6,550 nt of DNA from Candidatus Acidiferrales bacterium (GTDB taxonomy: Bacteria; Acidobacteriota; Terriglobia; Acidiferrales; UBA7541). Of this stretch, positions 1-5,347 are shown piece after piece. How positions within the stretch are numbered: the first letter of the stretch is position 1; each line of letters begins with the position of its first letter. The notes below the pieces were generated by a model, which did not search any database, was not told the DNA's origin, and saw nothing but the letters and a program-made list of their open reading frames with translations. The position numbers and the translations under genes were made by a program. The stretch lies in the NCBI GenBank assembly GCA_955651735.1, contig CATPAM010000315.1, positions 1 to 6,550 on the forward strand. Reading direction: 5' to 3'.

Positions 1-17
1 CCTACCAATACAAGGCA

Positions 18-32
18 TGTAACATTGTTACA
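18..32. repeat. Perfect 15-base palindrome TGTAACA-T-TGTTACA
   Basis: Seven-base perfect inverted arms (18-24 and 26-32) surround a central T. The form resembles a dimeric repressor operator. No promoter or gene start is visible beside it, and it lies within a stretch that could be the end of a coding region, so a regulatory role is only a guess. Confidence 0.35.
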
Positions 33-171
33 GGAGCTTTGGAGAAAACCCTGAAGAACCAGACGGACTTTTCGGTAGGCACAGTGATTAGAAAACGTCG
101 TCGGCCCCTTCATCGAATTGTGAGTTGGGCTTAGCCGACATCCATGATAAGTCTTTGTCAAGAGGGCAAAA

Positions 172-197
172 GCTCTCCTGACGCGCTCAGGAGGAGC
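172..197 (-). terminator. Hairpin, possible weak terminator for minus-strand transcripts
   Basis: Arms CTCCTGA (175-181) and TCAGGAG (187-193) pair perfectly around a five-base loop, CGCGC. Three more pairs (172-174 with 195-197) extend the stem past a single bulged G at 194. Read on the minus strand the stem is followed by four T residues (169-172 region) and then GCCC, so the U-tract is short. It lies downstream of the integrase and tRNA fragments on their strand and could have ended their transcript. No U-tract is seen in the plus direction. Confidence 0.35.
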
Positions 198-330
198 GCG
201 GGAAACAGATTCTTCGGTCTCTTCAACTCGCGGGTGTGCCTCTCGGCGGCGGTTCCTGCGGTGAGCAGAACCAGACACGGACGAGTGGTTTCAATTCTCT
301 AACGACGGCGTATCACACTTGTTCATTTCT

Positions 331-354
331 TGGTGGCAGTTCTGGTGGCACTTC
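331..354. repeat. Tandem 12-mer, two copies
   Basis: TGGTGGCAGTTC (331-342) is followed directly by TGGTGGCACTTC (343-354), with one mismatch in twelve. It immediately precedes the first copy of the 18-base direct repeat. It may be a recombinase or accessory-protein binding site of the old element, but chance slippage is equally possible. Confidence 0.5.
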
Positions 355-356
355 GA

Positions 357-374
357 TTGGCGATTTCTGGCAGA
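357..374. repeat. 18-base direct repeat, copy 1
   Basis: TTGGCGATTTCTGGCAGA matches the copy at 429-446 at 16 of 18 positions. The copies are 72 bp apart, start to start. Spaced direct repeats beside an attachment core are typical of arm-type binding sites for tyrosine recombinases, and that is the reading I favour here. The sequence alone does not prove it. Confidence 0.5.
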
Positions 375-428
375 ATCTGGCGCACCTAGACTCTTCACGA
401 TTCGCTTAGCTGATTGAAACGGCGAGTC

Positions 429-446
429 TTGACGATTTCAGGCAGA
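429..446. repeat. 18-base direct repeat, copy 2
   Basis: TTGACGATTTCAGGCAGA is the second copy of the repeat at 357-374, with two mismatches. It ends 18 bases before the point where the tRNA-Lys homology breaks off (465). A shorter related string, CTTCACGATT, lies between the two copies near 391-400 and matches CTTGACGATT of this copy at nine of ten bases. Confidence 0.5.
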
Positions 447-464
447 TGGCGGCATCAGGGCCGG

Positions 465-507
465 AACGGCTTAAAAGGCCGCTGCTCTACCACTGAGCTA
501 CGCCCCT
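465..507 (-). pseudogene. Truncated tRNA-Lys(TTT), 5' half only
   Basis: Read on the minus strand from 507, the tRNA landmarks appear in order: seven acceptor bases AGGGGCG (507-501), TA at positions 8-9, D stem GCTC/GAGC (498-495 and 487-484) around loop AGTGGTA, anticodon stem GCGGC/GCCGT (482-478 and 470-466) and loop CTTTTAA (477-471), with anticodon TTT at 475-473. After one further T the homology stops. There is no T-arm with GGTTCGA and no 3' acceptor strand pairing with AGGGGCG in the next 100 bases, so it cannot be a functional tRNA. The first base is A where G is usual. It starts 12 bp after the stop codon of a tyrosine-recombinase remnant on the same strand. That placement makes it a likely attachment-site product with crossover in or near the anticodon arm. 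Confidence 0.8.
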
Positions 508-519
508 AACTTGTTCAAT

Positions 520-866
520 TCACTGGCAGTTGGCGGTAACCCTCGACCTCCCCGGTTGCTCGGGGCCAGTTTTAGGGCCAGTGCGGATTCGAGCATTGCT
601 ACCTGTCGGCTTTTGCTCCAACAGCGCCACAATGTCCTGAAGTCCGGTCGGAGCCAGATGCGCATATCTCTTCGTCATCATCAAGCTCTTGTGACAAGAA
701 ACTCTGCGATGTCTTCGAGTTTGGCGCCCTTCTGTCGGAGGCGGCTCGCAGCTGTGTGCCGCAGATCATGCCAGCGAAACCCCTCAATCTTAGCATCCTT
801 CAGCGCTCTCTCAAACCAAGTGCGTGGGCCCCGTAGCACCTCGCCGGTACTCTTCGCTCGAAAGAC
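520..866 (-). pseudogene. Tyrosine recombinase (phage integrase family) C-terminal remnant, frameshifted
   Basis: Integrases of this family cut and rejoin DNA at attachment sites through a catalytic tyrosine. This piece holds only the C-terminal half of the catalytic domain. In one frame it reads RGPRTWFERALKDAKIEGF and then WHDLRHTAASRLRQKG, which is the H-x-L-R-H box, with the catalytic Arg at 759-761. After EDIAEFL the expected LGHKSLMMTKRYAHLAP continues only if one G is restored: the DNA has CTTGTCAC where CTTGGTCAC is expected, a one-base deletion at about 694-696. The catalytic Tyr (RYAHL) is codon 664-666. The tail ends NCQ-stop at 520-522, beside the tRNA-Lys fragment. The N-terminal arm-binding and core-binding domains and the first catalytic Arg are missing. 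At the 5' side it runs straight into a radical SAM remnant. It is surely non-functional. Confidence 0.85.
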
Positions 867-867
867 G

Positions 868-1200
868 CGTTTCCATTTCCGAGCCCTTTAGCATCATGGC
901 CTGGAAGTTATGGATCTGTGTGACGCCGGTATCGATCAACCTTCCCATGCCACCCAGGTACGATTGCAGGCTCTCTCCCGGTAGTCCGAGGATCATGTCC
1001 GAGCCGGAGCGCATCCCGCGGCCGCGGAGGTGTACCTGCAATTGCCCATAGGCTTCCAGCTTGATGTTCTGTCGCTTCACGTTGCGCAGTACGTTCTCAT
1101 CCATCGACTGTACCGCCTAGTAGAGCACCAGAGCGCTAGTCTGCTCTAGCGACTTGATAATGCGCTTGGGCCGGTTGCCGCTGCTTTCCCACTGAGCTAT
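868..1200 (-). pseudogene. Radical SAM protein remnant (B12-binding-type radical SAM family)
   Basis: The frame read from 1200 downward contains SGNRPKRIIKSLEQTSALVLY, an in-frame TAG (1117-1119), then AVQSMDENVLRNVKRQNI, MRSGSDMILGLPGES and MMLKGSEMET. The blocks VQSMD-x-VL-x-N-x-KR and LGLPGE are characteristic of the central and C-terminal radical SAM barrel in cobalamin-binding-domain radical SAM enzymes. The N-terminal half, with any B12-binding domain and the CxxxCxxC cluster motif, is absent. Upstream of 1200 the frame soon meets TGA (1207-1209) and the similarity fades. On the 3' side the family sequence stops near 868, where integrase sequence takes over in another frame; the remaining open codons down to 811 are out-of-frame integrase. 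Truncation at both ends plus the amber stop make this a pseudogene. The original substrate cannot be inferred. Confidence 0.78.
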
Positions 1201-1211
1201 TCCACTTCAGT

Positions 1212-1346
1212 CACGATTCTCCACCGCGCGCATGGTGTCACCGCGTGTCCCGCCAGATGCGCAATCCAAGGTAGTAGGTTGTGCATAGGCCGCTGCAGGC
1301 GGCTGGAGGAGCGGCCAACAAGAGCGGTCGCGGGCGTGCTGTGCTA
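1212..1346. other. Spacer between the pseudogene region and the transporter operon
   Basis: No gene is visible. The only structure is an inverted repeat, GGCCGCT (1288-1294) with AGCGGCC (1310-1316), enclosing 15 bases. It lies about 30 bp past the ATPase stop on the minus strand and could form a hairpin, but no T-tract follows, so I do not call a terminator. Confidence 0.4.
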
Positions 1347-2141
1347 CTAATCTTCGAGGGTTGGCAGCGTCTTCAGTACTTCCGATGCATTGGGCCGGTT
1401 TGTCGCGACGTCGTCTTTGCGGATTCTTCCGTCGCGGAAGATGAGCACACGTTTGGCGAATTGTGCGATGTCATGCTCGTGCGTAACCAGCACAATCGTC
1501 AGGCCCTTATCATTCAATTTCTGGAATATATCCATGATCTCGACAGACGTGCGGCTATCGAGGTTCCCGGTCGGCTCGTCGGCCAGTAAGATCGATGGCC
1601 GATTTACCAGAGCCCGTGCCACTGCGACGCGTTGCTGCTGTCCTCCGGACATCTGCGAAGGAAAATGATGCGCGCGATCCGCCAGCCCAACCATCGCCAG
1701 CGCCTCGGAGGCCCGCCGGGCGCGTTCGCTATTGTCAATTTTTGTGTACAGCGTCGGCAGCTCCGTGTTTTCCAGCGCCGTGGTGCGCGCCAGCAAATTG
1801 AATCCTTGAAACACGAACCCGATCTTCTGATTGCGAATCAGCGCCAGCGCCTTCTTGTCGTGCCGCGAAACGTCCGTGCCCTCCAGCAGATAGCGCCCGG
1901 CGCTCGGCTTATCCAGGCATCCCAGAATATTCATGAACGTCGACTTGCCGCTGCCGCTCGCGCCCATGATGGCCACAAACTCGCCGCGCGCAATTTCCAC
2001 GCTCACACCGCGCAGTGCGTGCACTCGCGTCTCGCCCAATTCGTAGTACTTGTGAACGTCTTCGATCTGGATGACGCACGTTTCAGCAGGAATTGGCGTT
2101 TCTTCGACTGGCTTCACGGCAGGAGTCAAGTTCATGTCCAA
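1347..2141 (-). CDS. ABC transporter ATP-binding protein (MacB/LolD-type)
   Basis: This is the cytoplasmic ATPase that powers the neighbouring FtsX-type permease. In the 264-residue product all nucleotide-binding motifs are intact: Walker [10 protein letters not shown] (60-68), Q-loop Gln112 in FVFQGFNLL, signature MSGGQQQR (164-171), Walker B ILLADEP (184-190), D-loop NLDS (193-196) and H-loop His221 in VTHEHD. The FNLL and SGGQQQR forms are typical of the MacB/LolD/FtsE group. The first 22 residues are an extension before the usual domain start. The start is uncertain: TTG at 2141 has AAGG six bases upstream, while ATG at 2135 is the commoner codon but leaves 12 bases to AAGG. It follows the adaptor gene by 22 bp and is the last gene of the operon. 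In classical MacB the ATPase and permease are one polypeptide; here they are separate. The transported substrate is not known. Confidence 0.94.
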   Translation of the reverse strand: MDMNLTPAVKPVEETPIPAETCVIQIEDVHKYYELGETRVHALRGVSVEIARGEFVAIMGASGSGKSTFMNILGCLDKPSAGRYLLEGTDVSRHDKKALALIRNQKIGFVFQGFNLLARTTALENTELPTLYTKIDNSERARRASEALAMVGLADRAHHFPSQMSGGQQQRVAVARALVNRPSILLADEPTGNLDSRTSVEIMDIFQKLNDKGLTIVLVTHEHDIAQFAKRVLIFRDGRIRKDDVATNRPNASEVLKTLPTLED

Positions 2142-2163
2142 GTTGTGCCTTGCGCGCCGATCG

Positions 2164-3486
2164 CTAACGCCGGAGCGCGCCGGGGCCCTGCGCTTTTGGC
2201 GCCACGGACCGGATCACCACATCGTCTCCCGGCTTCAGCTCGCCTTTAAGAACGGAACGCACTTCCGTGTATGCATGGTCTGTGATTCCAATGGAGATCT
2301 TGACCGGCTCCAGCGTGTTATCGAGATGGAGTTTCCACACCACCGCGCTGTCTGCTTTCGGTGCCCGAGGAGCGCCCTGATTTCCCGGAGCGGCCTGCGT
2401 CGCGTTCGCGGCTCCGGCAGTGTCGACGACGCTACGCTCGCCCCCCTCGATCCCGTATTGCTTGTAAATCTCAAGAATCTGTTCCGGCGCCATAGGAGGC
2501 TTGTAACGCAGAGCGGTGTTCGGCACCTTTACCACGTTCTGCACCGTATTCACCGGAATAGTGACGTATGCCGTCATTCCTGGGAAAAGCTTCAGGTCCG
2601 GATTCGCGAATTCAATGATGGTGTCGTAGGTCACCACGCTTTGCACCATGGTCGCGTTCATGCGCACCTGGTTGACCACTCCCCGAAACGTGTCCTTTGG
2701 AAAAGCGTCCACTTTGAACGTCACTGGCTTCCCCACTTTGATATTGCCCACGTCGGACTCGTCCGTTTTCGTGTACACCCACATTTTTGTGAGGTCCTGC
2801 GCAATCGTGAAAATCGTCGGCGCTTGCAAGGATGCCGCGACGGTCTGCCCCACATCCACATTGCGCGCCACTACCGTGCCATCGATCGGCGAGCGAATCA
2901 CTGTGTAGTTTAGATTGGTCTGCGCCACGGTAACCGCCGCGGCCTTTTGCGTGACCTGCGCTTCCGCCTGAGTCACGTTGGCGACCGCTCCATTCACCGC
3001 CGCGTTCGCGGAGTCAAAATTTGCCTTCGCCAGGTCCAATTGCTGCTGGCTCATGACGCCATCGTTGAAGAGAGCAACGGTGCGGTCGTAGTCCGCTTTG
3101 GTTTGCACCGCGCCGGCTCTGGCCTTTTCCAGGTTCGCCTGGGCCGCCACCAGATTGGCCTTGGCATTTTCCAGATCCGCGGTTGCTTGCAGCAGCGCCC
3201 CGTGGAACAAAGCTGGATCGATAAGCGCTACGACATCGCTCTTATGAACTCGAGAGTTGAAATCGACGTTGAGCTTCGCGATCGTTCCCGATACCTGGGA
3301 GCCAACCTGCACCATAATGACGGCATTAATCGTTCCGGTAGCCTCTACGACGTCGTCGATGTCGCCTCGTTCCACTTTCGCGGTAAAATGCTGTACCGCG
3401 CCGCCGCGATTCAGGCCAAATGCGGCGAACAGGGCAATCACCGCTGCCAAGCCAGCCAGAATCAGCCATTTATTTCTTGTCTTCAT
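2164..3486 (-). CDS. Periplasmic adaptor (membrane fusion protein), MacA/HlyD family
   Basis: The 440-residue product would link an inner-membrane ABC permease to an outer-membrane channel in a tripartite efflux system. An N-terminal membrane anchor covers about residues 7-24 (WLILAGLAAVIALFAAFG). A lipoyl-like first half follows at about 45-90 (VGSQVSGTIAKL). An Ala/Gln-rich alpha-helical hairpin with coiled-coil character runs from 95 to 192, and the second lipoyl half is at 195-220 (RSPIDGTVVARNVDVGQTV). Beta-barrel and membrane-proximal parts follow (VYTKTDESDVGNIKVGKPV, FPGMTAYVTIPV). Between about 335 and 380 lies an insertion with an Ala/Pro/Gln-rich, probably disordered linker. The last domain ends LKGELKPGDDVVIRS. 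The gene starts 28 bp after the permease stop. A six-codon mini-ORF (ATG at 3503) ends in a TGA overlapping this start codon, and the ribosome-binding site is weak, so translational coupling is possible. Family assignment is firm; the substrate is open. Confidence 0.94.
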   Translation of the reverse strand: MKTRNKWLILAGLAAVIALFAAFGLNRGGAVQHFTAKVERGDIDDVVEATGTINAVIMVQVGSQVSGTIAKLNVDFNSRVHKSDVVALIDPALFHGALLQATADLENAKANLVAAQANLEKARAGAVQTKADYDRTVALFNDGVMSQQQLDLAKANFDSANAAVNGAVANVTQAEAQVTQKAAAVTVAQTNLNYTVIRSPIDGTVVARNVDVGQTVAASLQAPTIFTIAQDLTKMWVYTKTDESDVGNIKVGKPVTFKVDAFPKDTFRGVVNQVRMNATMVQSVVTYDTIIEFANPDLKLFPGMTAYVTIPVNTVQNVVKVPNTALRYKPPMAPEQILEIYKQYGIEGGERSVVDTAGAANATQAAPGNQGAPRAPKADSAVVWKLHLDNTLEPVKISIGITDHAYTEVRSVLKGELKPGDDVVIRSVAPKAQGPGALRR

Positions 3487-3514
3487 TCAGTTTTCGGGAG
3501 CATAGGCACGATGC

Positions 3515-4732
3515 TCATTCGTATCGCAAGGCCTCGATAGGGTCGAGCAGCGACGCTTTGCGTGCCGGGTAATATCCGAAAAAGACGCCCACTGCGATCG
3601 CGAAGAACGCCGCCACCGCGACGGATTCAAGCGACATCTCCGTCTGCCAGTGCAGCGTCTGCCCCACCAGGTACGATCCCAGGATTCCAAAGAGCACTCC
3701 AGCGGCGCCGCCAACCAGACTGAGCATGATCGCTTCGCCCAGGAACTGAAGCTGGATGGCTTCTTCCGTGGCGCCCACCGCCACGCGGACTCCAATCTCG
3801 CGTGTGCGCTCCGTAACGGAAACCAGCATCACGTTCATGATTCCGATCCCTCCAACGACCAGGGAAACGGAGGCAATCGCAATTAGAAGAACCGTCAACG
3901 TCTTGCTGGCATCGAGCTGCGCCTGAATGATGTCTTCGGGATTGCGAATATTGAAATCGTCTTCCTCTTCCGGGCGCAGATGATGGCGATCGCGGAGCAC
4001 TGCCGTCGCCTCCTGCCCCGCCATCTTCACTGCGTCCTGCGAAACCGCGGAGCACAGAATGTCGTCAAGCCACGTAATTCCTTTCAGCTTCTTCTGCGCC
4101 ATGGTGTAAGGCAGGATTATAGTGTCGTCCTGGTCACGACCATCCAGGGATAACCCTTTGGGATGAAGCGTGGCCACCACCTTGCACGGCAGATTATTGA
4201 CGCGAATCACTCTCCCGATGGGATCCTCCACGCCAAAAAGCTGTTCGCGCACCGTGCGCCCAATCGCGCAAACGTCGGCCGCGCGGTCCACGTCGTCTTG
4301 CGAGAAGATCGCGCCCTGATCCACGTACCAGCGCTTTATGTCGAAGTACTCGGGCGTGACACCGCGGTAAGAAGTATGCCAATTCTGATTGCCGTACACG
4401 ACTTGCACGGGATCGTCCACATTGGGCGAAACACTCTTGATCAGCGAAACCTGGTTCTTGATCGCGATCGCATCCGCCATGACCAGCGTCTTCGTGTCGT
4501 GCGTCCCTGTGCGAACGCCATTAACGGCGCGTCCTCCCGCCTCAACCCACACAAAGTTGTCGCCAAGGTTATTTAGCTGCTGCTCGACGCGCGCCTGGCC
4601 GGCTTTGCCGATAGACACCACACAGATCACCGCGGCAATGCCGATGGTGATGCCCAGGACTGTCAAGACGCTGCGCATCTTGTTGCGCAGCAGCGCCACT
4701 AGGGCGGATCGCAGCAAAGCTGTGCGATTCAC
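3515..4732 (-). CDS. MacB/FtsX-type ABC transporter permease
   Basis: This is an inner-membrane permease of the MacB type, with a large periplasmic domain between transmembrane helices 1 and 2 and three helices near the C-terminus. With the start used here it has 405 residues. TM1 is about 22-41, the MacB_PCD-like periplasmic domain about 45-270, TM2 about 278-300, TM3 about 331-356 and TM4 about 368-387. Signature segments are GIMNVMLVSVTERTREIGVR after TM2 and YPARKASLLDPIEALRYE at the end, both hallmarks of MacB-like FtsX domains. No ATPase domain is fused; that role falls to the last gene of the operon. I chose GTG at 4732 because AGGGAG stands nine bases upstream and MNRTALLRSALVALLRNKMRS fits the family's usual N-terminus. 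A GTG at 4750 gives six more residues without a well-placed ribosome-binding site. It is the first transporter gene, 74 bp after hpf. Confidence 0.93.
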   Translation of the reverse strand: MNRTALLRSALVALLRNKMRSVLTVLGITIGIAAVICVVSIGKAGQARVEQQLNNLGDNFVWVEAGGRAVNGVRTGTHDTKTLVMADAIAIKNQVSLIKSVSPNVDDPVQVVYGNQNWHTSYRGVTPEYFDIKRWYVDQGAIFSQDDVDRAADVCAIGRTVREQLFGVEDPIGRVIRVNNLPCKVVATLHPKGLSLDGRDQDDTIILPYTMAQKKLKGITWLDDILCSAVSQDAVKMAGQEATAVLRDRHHLRPEEEDDFNIRNPEDIIQAQLDASKTLTVLLIAIASVSLVVGGIGIMNVMLVSVTERTREIGVRVAVGATEEAIQLQFLGEAIMLSLVGGAAGVLFGILGSYLVGQTLHWQTEMSLESVAVAAFFAIAVGVFFGYYPARKASLLDPIEALRYE

Positions 4733-4747
4733 GAATTTCTTCTCCCT
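4733..4747 (-). promoter_or_regulatory. Ribosome-binding site that decides the permease start
   Basis: On the minus strand AGGGAG (4742-4747) precedes the GTG at 4732 by nine bases. The same GTGAGGGAG string contains the alternative upstream GTG (4750), which would place the Shine-Dalgarno sequence inside the coding region. The downstream GTG is therefore the better start. Confidence 0.5.
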
Positions 4748-4806
4748 CACGCTATTCTTGCCGACCAGACCTAAATGCTGGATAAACGCCTGCGCGGCAG
4801 AAAATC

Positions 4807-5160
4807 TCAGGACGCTTCAACCGGAAGTGACCGCGGACGCTTGCGCTTCCACTCATAATCCTTGCGCAGGCGAGATTGGTGCTTCTTCACCTGCACCTCA
4901 AGCTCCGTAAATGCCTCCTTGCAGGCAGCCCGTACGTTGTCGCCAATTCCCGTGGCGTGCAGCGTGCCAGTGGGCAAGGAAAGATTCAGGGAAAACGAGT
5001 GCTCCTGGTTGTGCGGATTCTTTGAGAAAACTCCGTGGAGCTGCACCAGATCGGGCTCATAGCTTTTGAGCAACTTCGACAGTTTCACGACATGGCGTTC
5101 GTTTTGCTTTTCGACGGCTTCGTGCGCATCCACATGCTTGTAACTGATGGAAAGTTTCAT
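4807..5160 (-). CDS. hpf: Ribosome hibernation promoting factor, short form (HPF/RaiA family)
   Basis: HPF/RaiA proteins bind the 30S decoding centre and silence ribosomes in stationary phase or stress. The 117-residue product begins MKLSISYKHVDAHEAVEKQ and shows the beta-alpha-beta-beta-beta-alpha pattern of the S30AE domain. It has a helix at about 14-33, strands at about 37-45 (LVQLHGVFSK), 52-58 and 64-70 (TLHATGIGDN), a long second helix from about 72 to 94 (VRAACKEAFTELEVQVKKH), and a very basic tail (KDYEWKRKRPRS). It lacks the C-terminal dimerisation domain of long HPF. The start at 5160 is supported by AGGTG six bases upstream; an in-frame ATG at 5265 would add 35 residues unlike the family and overlap the promoter region. 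It is transcribed divergently from the DUF72 gene and lies upstream of the permease with no terminator between, so read-through is possible. Confidence 0.88.
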   Translation of the reverse strand: MKLSISYKHVDAHEAVEKQNERHVVKLSKLLKSYEPDLVQLHGVFSKNPHNQEHSFSLNLSLPTGTLHATGIGDNVRAACKEAFTELEVQVKKHQSRLRKDYEWKRKRPRSLPVEAS

Positions 5161-5236
5161 GTATGCACCTGTAGGAGTGTTTGCTGGAGGGGACAACGGC
5201 GACGCAGATAGTCTTTCCGCACCGCATTGCAAGCAA

Positions 5237-5265
5237 AGCATAGCAACTCGCGCTCCCCGCGGCAA
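5237..5265 (-). promoter_or_regulatory. Candidate sigma70-type promoter for hpf
   Basis: On the minus strand TTGCCG (5265-5260) and TATGCT (5242-5237) are separated by exactly 17 bases; each box matches the consensus at four of six positions. The predicted 5' untranslated leader would be about 70 bases. This is the best candidate in the divergent spacer for hpf, based only on box matches. Confidence 0.4.
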
Positions 5266-5306
5266 TCGGGTGAATCACGGTGGCCGTGCGTTGACTTCGC
5301 TGTGCG

Positions 5307-5336
5307 TTGACACGTTGCCACTCGGGCTTCTACTCT
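5307..5336 (+). promoter_or_regulatory. Candidate promoter for the DUF72 gene
   Basis: A perfect -35 box TTGACA (5307-5312) is followed after 18 bases by TACTCT (5331-5336), a weak -10 with three of six matches. A second TTGACT lies at 5291-5296. Transcription would start near 5342, only a few bases before the ATG at 5348, implying a leaderless or nearly leaderless mRNA. That would agree with the lack of a visible ribosome-binding site there. Confidence 0.35.
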
Positions 5337-5347
5337 GCACTCCAGCC

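Larger units (their letters stand above)
1..464. other. Gene-poor flank beyond the tRNA-Lys fragment
   Basis: I see no convincing gene in this stretch. Plus frame 3 is open from the window edge to a TAG at 132-134 and could be the last 43 codons of a gene entering from the left, but nothing in it is recognisable. Another open stretch without a start (265-417, plus) is very rich in Trp and looks fortuitous. What can be seen is short structure: a palindrome at 18-32, a hairpin at 172-197, a tandem 12-mer at 331-354 and an 18-base direct repeat at 357-374 and 429-446. The repeats lie beside a tRNA-derived junction and a broken integrase, so this may be the flank or the end of an old integrated element. 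Which side is host and which is element cannot be decided from this window. Confidence 0.5.

Noticed and set aside
265..417. Open plus-strand stretch rich in tryptophan (WWQFWWHFDW).
   Set aside because: It has no start codon, its composition is unusual, and the Trp run comes from the tandem TGGTGGCA repeat. There is no sign of a real protein.
511..891. 126-codon open frame on the plus strand.
   Set aside because: It lies antisense to the integrase remnant, which has clear family motifs. It begins at a poor start and resembles nothing.
1169..1205. Second tRNA-like 5' half on the minus strand (ATAGCTCAGTGG...AGCAGCGGC).
   Set aside because: The D stem does not pair properly (GCTC against AAGC) and no anticodon stem forms. 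The same bases read in frame as radical SAM sequence (AQWESSGNRPKRI), so the resemblance is most likely chance.
1288..1316. Hairpin downstream of the ATPase gene as a transcription terminator.
   Set aside because: The stem is seven pairs with a 15-base loop and no T-tract follows.
5147..5347. 67-residue N-terminal extension of the DUF72 protein.
   Set aside because: It would overlap the start of the divergent hpf gene and cover the likely promoters; the family N-terminus starts at 5348.
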